Shown one piece after another: positions 1-8,523 of a stretch of DNA of 64,000 nucleotides (positions within the stretch are counted from its first letter, which is position 1; each line of letters starts with the position of its first letter). The DNA is from Solirubrobacter ginsenosidimutans (GTDB lineage Bacteria > Actinomycetota > Thermoleophilia > Solirubrobacterales > Solirubrobacteraceae), in contig NZ_JAPDOD010000030.1 in assembly GCF_027587205.1 (NCBI RefSeq), positions 1 through 64,000 of the forward strand, written 5' to 3'. A program made the translations under genes and the position numbers. Below the pieces are notes generated by a model. The model was given only the letters and a program-made list of their open reading frames with translations, did no database searches and had not been told where the DNA came from.

Positions 1-1322
1 CGCGCGGCGAGGCCCGGCTCGGGGATCGCCGGGCGCCGGCCCGTGCCGCCAGGCTCGGCGGCCGCGCCTTCATCGCCCGCGCGCCGGCTCGCGCTGCCGG
101 GCCCGGCGACCGCTTCGGCGTCGTCCAGGAGCCGTTCGGTGCGGTCGAAGCGGCCTGCGGAGAACGCCATCTCGGCGGACTCGACGAGCCAGCGGCGGCG
201 GCGCGCCGCGTCGCCCGTCCGCTCACCCGCGCGCTCCAGCGCAAGGGAAGCGGCGGCGTAGCCACCCCGCGCGCGGGCCCGGTCGGCGGCGCCCGCGAGC
301 TCGTCGGCGACCGACTCGTCGACGCCGATGCTGGAGGCGGAGAGGTGCCACGCGCGGCGGTCGGCGTCTTCGGGCGCGGTCAAAGCGTCCGCCAAAGCGC
401 GGTGCGCCCGCTGGCGCGCCTGGAAGCTCGCAGCCGCCAGCGCGGCCGAGCGCACGAGCGGGTGGCGGAACTCGACGCGCGCGGCGTCGAGCCGGATCAG
501 GCCGGCGAGCTCCGCGGGCTCCAGCGTCGCGATCGGGGCGCCGAGCTCCGCGGCCGCCGCCGCGATCGCCGCCAGGTCGCCGGCGTCCGCCGTCGCGGCG
601 ACCAGCAGCGCGGTCCGGGACGCTTCGGGCAGCGCGCCGATGCGCTCGACGAACGAGCGCTCGACGCTCGACTGCGGGCTCGCCCCCTCGCGCTCACGCG
701 CCGCGAGCTCCAGCAGCGCCAGTGGGTTGCCCTCCGCGCTCGCCATCACCGCGTCCGAGGCGGCGCCGAACGCGGCGATCAGCACCTCGCGCGCGCTGTC
801 GGAACCGAGGCGCTCGACAACGAGCTCCGGCACGCCCGGCGCGAAGGAGGTCCTGGTGCCGAACAGCAGCGCCACGCCCTCCTGCCCGAGCCGGCGCGCG
901 GCGAAGCCGAGCGCGGCCGCGGACTCGTGGTCGAACCATTGCGCGTCGTCGAGGATGCACAGCAGCGGGCGCTCCTCCGCCGCGTCGGCCAGCAGCTCGA
1001 GCACGGTGACGCCGATCGCGAAGCGATCCGCCGGCGCCGCACCCGCCGCGCCGAACGCCACCCGCACGGCGGGCGGGACGTCGGCGCCCAGCAGCGGGTG
1101 CAGGAGCTGGTGCAGCGCGGCATACGGGAGCTCGGCCTCGGACTCGACGCCGAGTACCTCAAGCACCGTGAAGTCCGACGCGCGCGAGGCGGCGTAGGCG
1201 AGCAGCGAGGTCTTGCCGATCCCCGGCTCGCCGACGACGGCCAGCGCGCTGCTCGCCCCGGTCCGGGCGCGGTCGAGCAGGGCGTCGATCGCCGCCCTCT
1301 CCGCGTCCCGGCCCGCAAGCAT
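1..1322 (-). CDS. LuxR/LAL-type AAA ATPase transcriptional regulator, N-terminal part (cut by window edge)
   Basis: The reading frame is open from an ATG at 1320-1322 to base 1, so about 440 residues are visible and the C-terminus lies outside the window. A Walker A motif GEPGIGKT sits at residues 31-38 and a Walker B-like stretch LLCILDDAQWFD about 90 residues later, followed by helical TPR-like sequence. This is the layout of large LuxR-family (LAL) regulators, which bind an effector and ATP and usually end in a LuxR helix-turn-helix. That last domain cannot be seen here, so the class is inferred from the ATPase part. The gene begins 22 bp after the SDR gene on the same strand and could be its operon partner. 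Confidence 0.75.
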   Translation of the reverse strand, partial: MLAGRDAERAAIDALLDRARTGASSALAVVGEPGIGKTSLLAYAASRASDFTVLEVLGVESEAELPYAALHQLLHPLLGADVPPAVRVAFGAAGAAPADRFAIGVTVLELLADAAEERPLLCILDDAQWFDHESAAALGFAARRLGQEGVALLFGTRTSFAPGVPELVVERLGSDSAREVLIAAFGAASDAVMASAEGNPLALLELAAREREGASPQSSVERSFVERIGALPEASRTALLVAATADAGDLAAIAAAAAELGAPIATLEPAELAGLIRLDAARVEFRHPLVRSAALAAASFQARQRAHRALADALTAPEDADRRAWHLSASSIGVDESVADELAGAADRARARGGYAAASLALERAGERTGDAARRRRWLVESAEMAFSAGRFDRTERLLDDAEAVAGPGSASRRAGDEGAAAEPGGTGRRPAIPEPGLAA

Positions 1323-1344
1323 CGGGCGGATTATCCGCCGTCGG

Positions 1345-2139
1345 TCAGAGCGGCGCGCCCACGCCGAGCACGGCGGCGGCGCCGCCGTCGACGGTCATCA
1401 GCGATCCGGTCATGTACGCGGCGTCGTCGCTGGCGAGGAACGCGGTCACGCGCGCGACCTCCTCGACGCGGGCGAACGCACGCATCGGAATCTGGCGCTT
1501 CACGCCCTTGCCGCCCTCGCGGGCCAGCAGCCCGCCGACCAGCTCGGTCGGCGCGAAGCCGGGCAGCACCGCGTTGACGCGCACGCCGAAGCGGGCGAGC
1601 TCGATCGCCGAGCAGCGCGTGAACGCGTTGATCGCGCCCTTGGACGCGGCGTAGTTGGACTCACCCGTCCAGCCGCGCTCGCCCATCACGGAGGAGATGT
1701 TGACGATCGCCCCCGCGCGCTGGCCCATCAGATGCCCCATCGCCGCCTTGGTGCAGTTGAAGGTGCCGCCGAAGTTCACCCGCATGACGGCGAGCCAGTC
1801 CTCCGGGCCCATCGAGTACAGCAACCCGTCGCGCGCGATGCCGGCGTTGTTGACGAGGATGTGCAGGCCACCGAGCTCGGCGATCGTGCGCTCGACCAGC
1901 GCGTCGGCCTCGGCGGGCTCGGCCACGTCGGCGGCGAGCGCGACCGCCCGCCCGCCCGCGGCCTCGATCTCGGCGACCACCTCGGCCGCCTCCGCACTTC
2001 CGCTGCGGTAGTTGACGGCGACGGCGGCGCCGTCGGCCGCGAGGGCGAGGGCGATCGCGCGGCCGATGCCGCGCGAGCCTCCGGTCACGAGCGCGACACG
2101 GCCGGAAAGCCGCCCCGGCGCCTGGGGTAGTGCGGTCAT
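1345..2139 (-). CDS. SDR-family oxidoreductase (FabG-like 3-oxoacyl-ACP reductase)
   Basis: A 264-aa protein of classical short-chain dehydrogenase length. It has the cofactor motif TGGSRGIG (19-26), NNAG (97-100), the catalytic serine in NISS (149/150), and YAASK with Tyr163 and Lys167. The sequence around the nucleotide-binding region favours NADP(H), as in FabG. The substrate cannot be read; the family reduces 3-oxoacyl thioesters or oxidises secondary alcohols. The ATG (2137-2139) overlaps the TGA of the upstream TetR gene by 4 nt, so the two are translationally coupled. The TetR protein is therefore a likely regulator of this enzyme. Confidence 0.88.
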   Translation of the reverse strand: MTALPQAPGRLSGRVALVTGGSRGIGRAIALALAADGAAVAVNYRSGSAEAAEVVAEIEAAGGRAVALAADVAEPAEADALVERTIAELGGLHILVNNAGIARDGLLYSMGPEDWLAVMRVNFGGTFNCTKAAMGHLMGQRAGAIVNISSVMGERGWTGESNYAASKGAINAFTRCSAIELARFGVRVNAVLPGFAPTELVGGLLAREGGKGVKRQIPMRAFARVEEVARVTAFLASDDAAYMTGSLMTVDGGAAAVLGVGAPL

Positions 2140-2630
2140 CGGTAACTCCTGTTGGCAGTCGGTGGATCGAGGACGTCGGCGAGGTTCATCGCCATCAAGT
2201 GGCCGAGCACGGTGGCCGCGGCGGCGGGGCCGACCAGGGTCGAGACCCGCTCGAGCAGGGCGAGCTGGCGCGCGCGCACCGCCGTGCGCAGCAGCGGGTC
2301 GGTCGCGGCGGCCTGCAGGTGCAGCTGGACGCGGCGCTCGTCGGCGGTGAGCTCGTCGCCGTAGGCGCGCAGCAGCTCCCGCGGGTCGGCGTCATCGGCG
2401 CCCGCGGCCGTCTCCAGCACCCGCCGGACGCGGCGATCGACGGCGTCGTGACAGGCGAGCAGCAGCTCGCGCTTGGCGCCGAACAGGCGGTAGAGGTACG
2501 CCTCCGAGAGGCCCGCGCGCTCCGCGATCAGGCTCGTCGGCGCGGCGCAGCCGTGTTCGGCGAAGACGGCGATCGCCGCCGCGACGATCTCCGCCCGCCG
2601 CTGCGTGCCGGACCCGCGGGTGGCGGTCAC
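2136..2630 (-). CDS. TetR/AcrR-family transcriptional regulator
   Basis: The proposed start is GTG at 2628-2630, which overlaps the TGA of the 78-aa gene as GTGA. It gives a 164-aa protein that starts directly at the DNA-binding domain. Residues 10-55 have the TetR pattern, with a helix-turn-helix around 32-51 (SLIAERAGLSEAYLYRLF). The rest is a helical ligand-binding domain shorter than the usual 190-220 residues. The frame extends upstream to 2888, but that part is Arg/Gly-rich out-of-frame sequence of the 78-aa gene. It probably binds the palindrome at 2894-2909 and represses its own operon and perhaps the divergent hydrolase. Confidence 0.82.
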   Translation of the reverse strand: MTATRGSGTQRRAEIVAAAIAVFAEHGCAAPTSLIAERAGLSEAYLYRLFGAKRELLLACHDAVDRRVRRVLETAAGADDADPRELLRAYGDELTADERRVQLHLQAAATDPLLRTAVRARQLALLERVSTLVGPAAAATVLGHLMAMNLADVLDPPTANRSYR

Positions 2631-2863
2631 GCCGCGGCCCGCTCGAGCGCCGCGGCGGTGTCGTAGGCGGCGCACGCCTCCATCCACGCGCGTGCGGCGG
2701 CGTCCTCGCGGTCGGCGGCCGCCACGTAGACGGCGAACGCCTCGCGCCGGCGGGCGGCCGGGGCCAGGGCCCAGTCGGCCAGCGCCTCGTCGGTCTCCTC
2801 GCGAGCACACACCCAGAGCGGGTAGAGGTCGGCGCACTCCATTGGGGTGCTGTGGTCGTTCAT
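2627..2863 (-). CDS. Small hypothetical protein (78 aa), first gene of TetR-SDR operon
   Basis: ATG at 2861-2863, Ala- and Glu-rich, with no signal peptide or membrane segment. It contains two Cys (in MECADLYPLWVC and MEACAAYD) and otherwise looks all-helical. I do not recognise the family. It is supported as real by its position as first gene of the operon just downstream of the operator-like palindrome, by normal high-GC codon use, and by the GTGA overlap with the TetR start, which would couple their translation. It could be a small binding partner, or a leader-like gene that tunes TetR synthesis. No function is assigned. Confidence 0.55.
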   Translation of the reverse strand: MNDHSTPMECADLYPLWVCAREETDEALADWALAPAARRREAFAVYVAAADREDAAARAWMEACAAYDTAAALERAAA

Positions 2864-2893
2864 CGACGGTCACAGAGGGTTCGGCCACACCGT

Positions 2894-2909
2894 TGATACG
2901 CCCGTATCA
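2894..2909. promoter_or_regulatory. Operator-like perfect palindrome in divergent promoter region
   Basis: TGATACG-CC-CGTATCA: two perfect 7-bp arms around a 2-bp spacer. It lies 30 nt upstream of the 78-aa/TetR/SDR operon start and about 30 nt before the hydrolase start. Size and symmetry fit a TetR-family operator. Assigning it to this TetR is inference from position. Confidence 0.6.
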
Positions 2910-2939
2910 GCGGGACGCTCTCGCCGATCTGCATGGGTC

Positions 2940-3668
2940 GTGCAGGCCTCCCACGTGCTTCCCCGCCCGTTCCTCCCGCCGATCTGGCGCGAACTGGCCG
3001 CGCTCGGGCGGCACCCGCTCCCCGCGCCCCCGCGGCGCGAGCGCGGTGTGCCCGTCGTGCTCGTGCCGGGGTTCCTGGCGGGCGCCGGCTCGCTGCACGT
3101 CGCGGGCGAGGCGCTGCGCGCCGCCGGGCACGACCCGCACCCGGCGGGCATCCGCTGGAACGTCTCCTGCTCGGAGACCGCGGTGCAGCGTCTCACCGAG
3201 ACGGTCGAGCGGATCGCCGACCGCGACGGCCAACGGGTCGCCCTGATGGGCCACAGCCGCGGCGGGCTCTTCGCCCGCGTGCTCGCCCATCGCCGCCCCG
3301 AGCTGATCTCCTCGGTGACGACCCTGGGCTCACCGCACCGCGATCAGCTCGCGGTGCATCCGCTGATCTGGATGGTGGCCGCCACGCTGGCCACCGCCGG
3401 GCTCGCGCGCGTCCCGGGCGTGCTGCGCTGGTCGTGCTCCGGGACGGGCTGCTGCGAGCACTTCGTGCGCGACCTCGCCGCGCCGCTGCCGGAGGGCGTC
3501 GGCGTGCTGAGCGTCTACTCGCGCACCGACGGCGTCGTGGACTGGCGCGCGTGCGTCGATCCCGCCGGCCGGGCGCTCGAAGCGGCGACGTCACATTGCG
3601 GCATGGCGGCGCACGCACCCACCCTCTGGGCCGTCGCGGACGCGATCTCAGACTTCGCGGCGGGGTGA
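2940..3668 (+). CDS. Alpha/beta-fold hydrolase (lipase/esterase-like)
   Basis: About 242 aa from GTG at 2940; GTG at 2955 is also possible. The frame extends back to 2847, but that would overlap the 78-aa gene and the palindrome. The oxyanion region reads VLVPGFLAG. The nucleophile elbow is GHSRGG (104-109, Ser106). A likely acid is Asp197 in YSRTDG, and His219 or His225 completes the triad. This matches class 2/LipA-like lipases that act on acyl esters; the substrate is unknown. No clear signal peptide is present with the chosen start. It ends inside the tail of the convergent BTAD gene (21-nt overlap) and is divergent from the TetR operon. Confidence 0.8.
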   Translation: MQASHVLPRPFLPPIWRELAALGRHPLPAPPRRERGVPVVLVPGFLAGAGSLHVAGEALRAAGHDPHPAGIRWNVSCSETAVQRLTETVERIADRDGQRVALMGHSRGGLFARVLAHRRPELISSVTTLGSPHRDQLAVHPLIWMVAATLATAGLARVPGVLRWSCSGTGCCEHFVRDLAAPLPEGVGVLSVYSRTDGVVDWRACVDPAGRALEAATSHCGMAAHAPTLWAVADAISDFAAG

Positions 3669-6600
3669 GGTCGCCAGCGCCGCGAGCTCGCGTTCGGTGC
3701 GCCGCACCAGCGGAGCCGCTCCGATGCGCCGGTGCTGCTCGAGCGCGTCGACGAGCCGCCGCTGGGCCTCGTCCCGCTCCCCCAGCGCGGCGGCGAGCAG
3801 GCCGAGGATCCGGTCCACCGCACCCCAGCAACCGGTGAAGCTGGACTGGACGAGCCGGCCCGAGTACGGCGCCAGGTGCTCGTAGAGGGTCGCGCAGGCC
3901 TCGGTGCGGCCCAGCCGGGCGGCCGCCTCGCCGAGCCACGCGTGCGCGGGCAGCCAGAGCAGGCCGGGCGGGACGTCGGCGAGCGCGGCGTCGAGCGCCT
4001 CGTTGGCCGCGGCGGTGTCACCGGCCTCGAGATACACGAGTGGCAGGACGGCGCTCCAAGCCAGCACCTCATTGCGCTGGGCGACCAGCCGTTCGACATC
4101 GCCCAGCAGGTCGGGGAGCTGGTCGCGGTCGCGCAGGATCGGCAGCAGCTGGCCGGTGAAGTGGGCGCGAGCGTCGGCCGCGCCGGCACGCTCGGCGAGG
4201 CGCAGGCCCTCGCGCGCCAGCCGCTCCGCCTCGTCGCTGCGCCCCGCCAGCTGCGCCCAGACGGCCCGCCAGGCGAGCGCGGCGTGGCGATACAGCGGCT
4301 GCTGCAGGTCACCCGCCAGCGCGGCGAGCTCCTCCTGGCGCACGCGGGCGGACTCCAGCTCGCCCGCCTCGACGAGGTCGTAGATCAGCCAGTGCCGCGC
4401 GAGCGCCGCGGTCTCGCCCTGCGAGGCGGCGTCGGCGAGCTCGACGGCCTCGCGTGCCAGCGCGAGCCGCTCGTCGAGGTGCTCGATGTGCAGCCGCGTG
4501 GCATGACGGCTGAGCAAGGCCGGGGCCAGCCGGCGGGGATCGCCCGTCGCGCGCGCCAGCCGCTCCGCCTCCGCGCCGACCTCTTCGCGCTGCTGCCCGT
4601 CGGGCAGCGACTCGGCGAGGCGGCCGAGGAGCCGCCCGCGGGTGTCGCCGCCGGTCGCGACGGCGAGCGCGCGGGCGAGCAGCGCGACGTACTCGACGTC
4701 GCCGCTCCCGGGTGCGTAGAAGCGACCGCCGGCGCCGAGCGCGGCGCGGACCAGCGTCCCGGCATCCCCCAGCCGCTCGCCGATCTCCGCGGCGGCATGG
4801 AACGCCTCGCGGGCACCCGGCTCGCCGCCTTGCCAGCGGACCGCGCCGATCGCGAGCCAGATCTCGGCGCGCAGGGCGTCGTCGGCGTCGGCCACGAGCT
4901 CAAGCGCCTCCAGCGCGCGCTCGAACTGGGCGGCGGCGTCCTCGTAGGCGTACGCGCGCGCCGCATCGGTGCCGGCGGCGACCGCGTAGCGGGCGGCGCG
5001 CTGGGCGCCGCCGTGGTGGCGAGCGGCGTAGAAGTGGTGCGCGAGCTCGCCGGCGCAGCCCGCGGTCCGCTCCAGCGCCATCCCGGCGCGCAGGTGCAGC
5101 AGGCCGCGCCGGGCGGCGGCGGGGCGGTCGTACAGCGCGTCGCGGACGAGGCCGTGGCAGAACACGAAGCGTCCCGGCCGCTCGTCGTGCTCGGCCACCA
5201 GGCCGGCGTCGATGGCCTCTTCGAGGCTGACGGCGACGTCCTCGTCGGTCCGCCCCGCGAGCAGCGCCAGCGGCGGGAGCTCGAACTCGGGCCCGAGCAC
5301 GGCCGCGCAGGTGAGGACGTCGTACGTCGCGGCGTCCAGGCGCGCGAAGCGGTCCAGCAGCACTTCGCGCACGCCCTCGGGCACGCGCGCCCGCCGCGCC
5401 TCGCCGCGATCGCGCAGGATCTCGCCGATGAAGAACGGGTTGCCGGACGTGTACTCGTGCAGCCATGCGACGTCCGTGACGCCGGCACCTTGCGCGGCCA
5501 CGAGCGCCGACACGGCGTCACGGTCGACGCCGCCGAGGGCGATGCGCTCGACGACCTGGTCGCGCCGCAGGTCGGCGACCACGCGCTGCAGCGGCGCGCC
5601 CGCCGCGAGCCCGGCGTCGCTGTAGGTCGCCAGGACCATGATCGGCGCCGCCTCGGCCTGGCGCACGATCCGGCGCAGGAGCAGCAGCGTCGGGGTGTCG
5701 GCGAGGTTCATGTCCTCGAGCACGAGGAGCAGCGGCCGCACCTGCGCGACGCGGTCGAGCAGCATCGCGGCGGCCTCGAACAACCGGTAGCGGCCTTCGT
5801 CGGTGGAGCGCGGCGCCGGCTCGGACGCGAGCTCGGGCAGCAGCGGGCGCAGCTCGTCCAGGTGGGGCGCCAGGCTTGCATCGAGCTGGAGCGGGTCGAG
5901 GTGGGCGGTGAGGTGGCGCAGCGTCTGCACGAACGGCTGGAACGGCACGACCGTGTCCTCGTCAGTGCGGCCGTGCAGGACGACGCCGCCGCCGGCGTGG
6001 ACCTCGGCGGCGAAGCGGCCGGCGAGCCGCGTCTTGCCGATCCCCGGCTCCCCGGAGAGCAGCACCAGCGCGCCCTGGCTGCCGCGGATCTGGTCCCAGC
6101 GGTCGCGCAGGCGCCGCAGCTCGGCGGTCCGCCCGGCGAACGGGTTGCGGTCGGCGGAGGCGATCGCGGCGGGCAGCGGGACCTGGGGCACGTCCGGCTC
6201 GGCCACCGGCTCGGGCGCGGGCGCGGTCTGGCGCAGCAGCCGCGAGTGCAGCGCGGTCAGCGCCGGCGCGGGCGGCACGCACAGCTCGTCGCGCAGCATC
6301 ACGCGCACGCGGTCGAAGATCAGCAGCGCCTCGGCGACGTTGCCTCCGAGCGCGAGCGCCTCCATCAGCAGGCCGTAGCCGGATTCGCGGTAGGGCTCGA
6401 GCTCGATCAGGCTGCCCGCCATCCGCTCGGCGGCGGCGACCTCGCCGACGGCCAGCGCCGAGCGCGTCGCGGTTTCGAGCAGGTCGAAGCGCAGCTGGCC
6501 CAGCTCGGAGCGCAGCTGCTCCACCCACTCGCCGGACATCTCGGGGAGCACCGGTTGCCCGGTCTCCTCGAGCGCCGCGCGCGCCCGCTCGAGCGCGACG

Positions 6601-7010
6601 TCGGGCGCGCCCGCCGCCAGCGCGGCCTCGGCGGCGGCGGCCGCCTCGCGCAGCTCGTCGACGTCGATCCACGTGTCCGGGGACAGCGTGAGCGTGAGGA
6701 CGGACCGCCCGACGAGGGCGTCGCGCCCGAGCGCGCGCCGCACGCCGGTGAGGAGGCTGCTGAGCGAGGCCTGCGGAGCGCTCGGGGGCCGGTCCTCCCA
6801 GACGACGTCGATCAGCGCGTCGCGCCGGACCGGCTCGCCGCGGTTGGCCACGAGATAGGCGAGCAGCACCCGGCCCTGGAGGCCGCGGATCTCGTCGGCG
6901 ACCTCGTGGCCGTCGACCTGCACGCTCAGGCCGCCGCAGAGCCTGATCCGCGTCGCGGCCGCGTGCGTTGCCTGCACGCCGGGTGACATCAGCGGCGCCA
7001 AGGTTTCCAA
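3648..7010 (-). CDS. BTAD/AfsR-like transcriptional regulator with AAA ATPase and TPR region (1120 aa)
   Basis: Domain order: an OmpR-type winged helix (about 20-100, ending in SLLTGVRRALG), a BTAD helical domain (about 105-255), a nucleotide-binding domain with Walker A GEPGIGKT near residue 320 and a Walker B region LLLVLEDMNLAD near 430 (the usual ED-x-H/Q-W-AD is altered), and then a long helical TPR-like region to the end. No C-terminal LuxR helix-turn-helix is present, so DNA binding is N-terminal as in AfsR. Met8 could be the true start. The gene is divergent from the ECF sigma gene with only 56 bp between them, so the two may share control. Confidence 0.87.
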   Translation of the reverse strand: METLAPLMSPGVQATHAAATRIRLCGGLSVQVDGHEVADEIRGLQGRVLLAYLVANRGEPVRRDALIDVVWEDRPPSAPQASLSSLLTGVRRALGRDALVGRSVLTLTLSPDTWIDVDELREAAAAAEAALAAGAPDVALERARAALEETGQPVLPEMSGEWVEQLRSELGQLRFDLLETATRSALAVGEVAAAERMAGSLIELEPYRESGYGLLMEALALGGNVAEALLIFDRVRVMLRDELCVPPAPALTALHSRLLRQTAPAPEPVAEPDVPQVPLPAAIASADRNPFAGRTAELRRLRDRWDQIRGSQGALVLLSGEPGIGKTRLAGRFAAEVHAGGGVVLHGRTDEDTVVPFQPFVQTLRHLTAHLDPLQLDASLAPHLDELRPLLPELASEPAPRSTDEGRYRLFEAAAMLLDRVAQVRPLLLVLEDMNLADTPTLLLLRRIVRQAEAAPIMVLATYSDAGLAAGAPLQRVVADLRRDQVVERIALGGVDRDAVSALVAAQGAGVTDVAWLHEYTSGNPFFIGEILRDRGEARRARVPEGVREVLLDRFARLDAATYDVLTCAAVLGPEFELPPLALLAGRTDEDVAVSLEEAIDAGLVAEHDERPGRFVFCHGLVRDALYDRPAAARRGLLHLRAGMALERTAGCAGELAHHFYAARHHGGAQRAARYAVAAGTDAARAYAYEDAAAQFERALEALELVADADDALRAEIWLAIGAVRWQGGEPGAREAFHAAAEIGERLGDAGTLVRAALGAGGRFYAPGSGDVEYVALLARALAVATGGDTRGRLLGRLAESLPDGQQREEVGAEAERLARATGDPRRLAPALLSRHATRLHIEHLDERLALAREAVELADAASQGETAALARHWLIYDLVEAGELESARVRQEELAALAGDLQQPLYRHAALAWRAVWAQLAGRSDEAERLAREGLRLAERAGAADARAHFTGQLLPILRDRDQLPDLLGDVERLVAQRNEVLAWSAVLPLVYLEAGDTAAANEALDAALADVPPGLLWLPAHAWLGEAAARLGRTEACATLYEHLAPYSGRLVQSSFTGCWGAVDRILGLLAAALGERDEAQRRLVDALEQHRRIGAAPLVRRTERELAALATSPRREV

Positions 7011-7066
7011 GCCACCTTCAAGCTTCGGTCAAGGATGTGCAAAGGCGCCTCGCAGAGGATCGTCCC

Positions 7067-7636
7067 ATGTCCTCCCCGGCTCCTACCAACGCGGCGCTCG
7101 TCCAGGCCGCGCGGCAAAGCGATCCCAACGCGTGGAAGCATCTCGTCGAGCGCTACGACGGGATGATCCGCGACATCTGCCGCGCCTACCGGCTCGACCG
7201 CAGCGAGGTCGACGACCTGCGCCAGACCGTGTGGATGCGCGCCGTCGAGCACCTCGACCGGCTGCACGACCCGCAGCGGATCGGCTCCTGGCTCGCCCGC
7301 GTCGCGCGCAACGAGTGCCTGCGGATGCTCCAGCAGGCCGCCCGTGTGCAACCGCGCGACGGTGAGCTCTTCGAGAGCCTGCCCGACACCCGCGAGTCGC
7401 CGGACGAGCAGGCCCTCGCTTCCGAGCGGCGGCGGATCGTGCACAACGCCATCGTCACGCTCTCGCCGCGCGACCGCGCGCTGCTCGACATGCTCTACCA
7501 CCAGAGCGAGCCGAGCTACACGGACATCGGCGAGGCCTTGAACATGCCGATCGGGTCGATCGGCCCGACGCGCGGCCGGGTGCTCGAACGCCTCCGGCGC
7601 TGCGACGGCGTCGTCGACTTCGTGGCCGCCGGCTGA
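7067..7636 (+). CDS. ECF-type RNA polymerase sigma factor
   Basis: A 189-aa protein from ATG at 7067, preceded by AGAGGA. Region 2 spans about residues 25-90 (RSEVDDLRQTVWMRA...GSWLARVARN). Region 4 spans about 130-178, with a helix-turn-helix in YTDIGEALNMPIGSIGPTRG. There is no C-terminal extension. No gene next to it encodes an obvious anti-sigma factor (neighbours are the BTAD regulator and DUF5995), so control may be transcriptional or through a distant partner. An anti-sigma-like remnant lies 2.5 kb away at 10169. It ends 11 bp from the convergent DUF5995 gene. Confidence 0.88.
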   Translation: MSSPAPTNAALVQAARQSDPNAWKHLVERYDGMIRDICRAYRLDRSEVDDLRQTVWMRAVEHLDRLHDPQRIGSWLARVARNECLRMLQQAARVQPRDGELFESLPDTRESPDEQALASERRRIVHNAIVTLSPRDRALLDMLYHQSEPSYTDIGEALNMPIGSIGPTRGRVLERLRRCDGVVDFVAAG

Positions 7637-7647
7637 GCCGGGGAAGC

Positions 7648-8430
7648 TCATGCGGCGAGCACCAACCGGCTCTCGTAGCCGACGTGCCGCTCGTGAGCTT
7701 CCGCGGTCTCCTCGTCGAAGCGGCGGTCCCAGCGCTCCGCCCGCTGCCACGCCTCGGTCCGCGCCTTGGCGACGACGAAGGTGGCCACCACGTCGTCGAA
7801 GCGGCCGAAGAGGCGGTCCAGCCAGCGGATGAGCCCGGACTCGAGCGTCGCGCGCACCTCGACCGCGACGTCCTGGAGGATCCTGTTGACCAGCTGGAAG
7901 TCGCGATACACCGGCGAGTCGTCCGCCGGAGCGCCACCGGCCTCGCGCCACGCCTGCAGCAGCGCCCACGGCAGGTCGTTGTTGATGTGGGCGTTCATGC
8001 CGGCGAGCGCGAACTGCACCGGCGCGACGTCCTTGCGGCGGCCTTCGGAGAACAGCGGCTCCCACGCCTTCGACACCCACGCCTTGGCCTCGTTGGCGGC
8101 GTACTCGCGCAGGTAGAACTCGGCGAACACGACCCCGAGGCGCTCGACGAACGCGGGGTCCTCGAAAGTCGCGAGGCGGCTGTTGACCGCCTGGGTCACG
8201 CGCAGGTACATGAAGTTGAAGCAGGCGACGCCGTCCGGCGCGCGCCGGACCCGCCGGCGGAGCGCGTTGCGGGCGGGATTCGCGTAGCCGTCACGCGCCC
8301 GCTCGATCTCGAGCAGGCTCGAGATCACGTCGGCGAACGTGCGGGTGCGTTCGAGGCCGTGGATCTGCCCGGCCAGGTCCTGCATCGAAGTGGGAGTGCG
8401 GGTGGAGGAGAGAGATGGGTCGACGAACAT
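7648..8430 (-). CDS. DUF5995 family protein
   Basis: A 260-aa soluble protein of unknown biochemical role. The block FALAGMNAHINNDLPWAL together with an upstream CFNFMYLRVTQAV block is what I associate with DUF5995, a family mainly in actinobacteria that carries conserved His/Asn/Asp positions. Recognition is from memory, not a search. No signal peptide or membrane helix is visible. GAAGGAAG directly precedes the ATG at 8430; Met16 is an alternative start without a good ribosome site. A 7-bp-arm inverted repeat lies 26-50 nt upstream of the start codon. Confidence 0.65.
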   Translation of the reverse strand: MFVDPSLSSTRTPTSMQDLAGQIHGLERTRTFADVISSLLEIERARDGYANPARNALRRRVRRAPDGVACFNFMYLRVTQAVNSRLATFEDPAFVERLGVVFAEFYLREYAANEAKAWVSKAWEPLFSEGRRKDVAPVQFALAGMNAHINNDLPWALLQAWREAGGAPADDSPVYRDFQLVNRILQDVAVEVRATLESGLIRWLDRLFGRFDDVVATFVVAKARTEAWQRAERWDRRFDEETAEAHERHVGYESRLVLAA

Positions 8431-8455
8431 CTTCCTTCAGAGGCGGGGAGGGCCG

Positions 8456-8480
8456 GAGCTGATACAGATGTTTTCAGCTC
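8456..8480. promoter_or_regulatory. Inverted repeat upstream of the DUF5995 gene
   Basis: GAGCTGA - 11 nt - TCAGCTC, perfect 7-bp arms, within the 93-bp gap between the DUF5995 start and the end of the TetR gene. It could be an operator one helical turn apart or a leader hairpin. The binding factor is unknown. Confidence 0.4.
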
Positions 8481-8523
8481 GCCAACATTCGGTGGATGAA
8501 AGTCGTCAGGAGGGGGACGGCTC

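Noticed and set aside
2633..2888. An N-terminal extension of the TetR protein to 2888
   Set aside because: The extra 86 residues are Arg/Gly-rich and out of frame with the better-supported 78-aa gene. GTG 2630 begins exactly at the TetR domain.
3732..6986. A 1084-codon plus-strand frame opposite the 1120-aa BTAD regulator
   Set aside because: Composition is that of an antisense shadow (Arg/Gln/Leu-rich, no domains), while the minus-strand protein has Walker and BTAD motifs.
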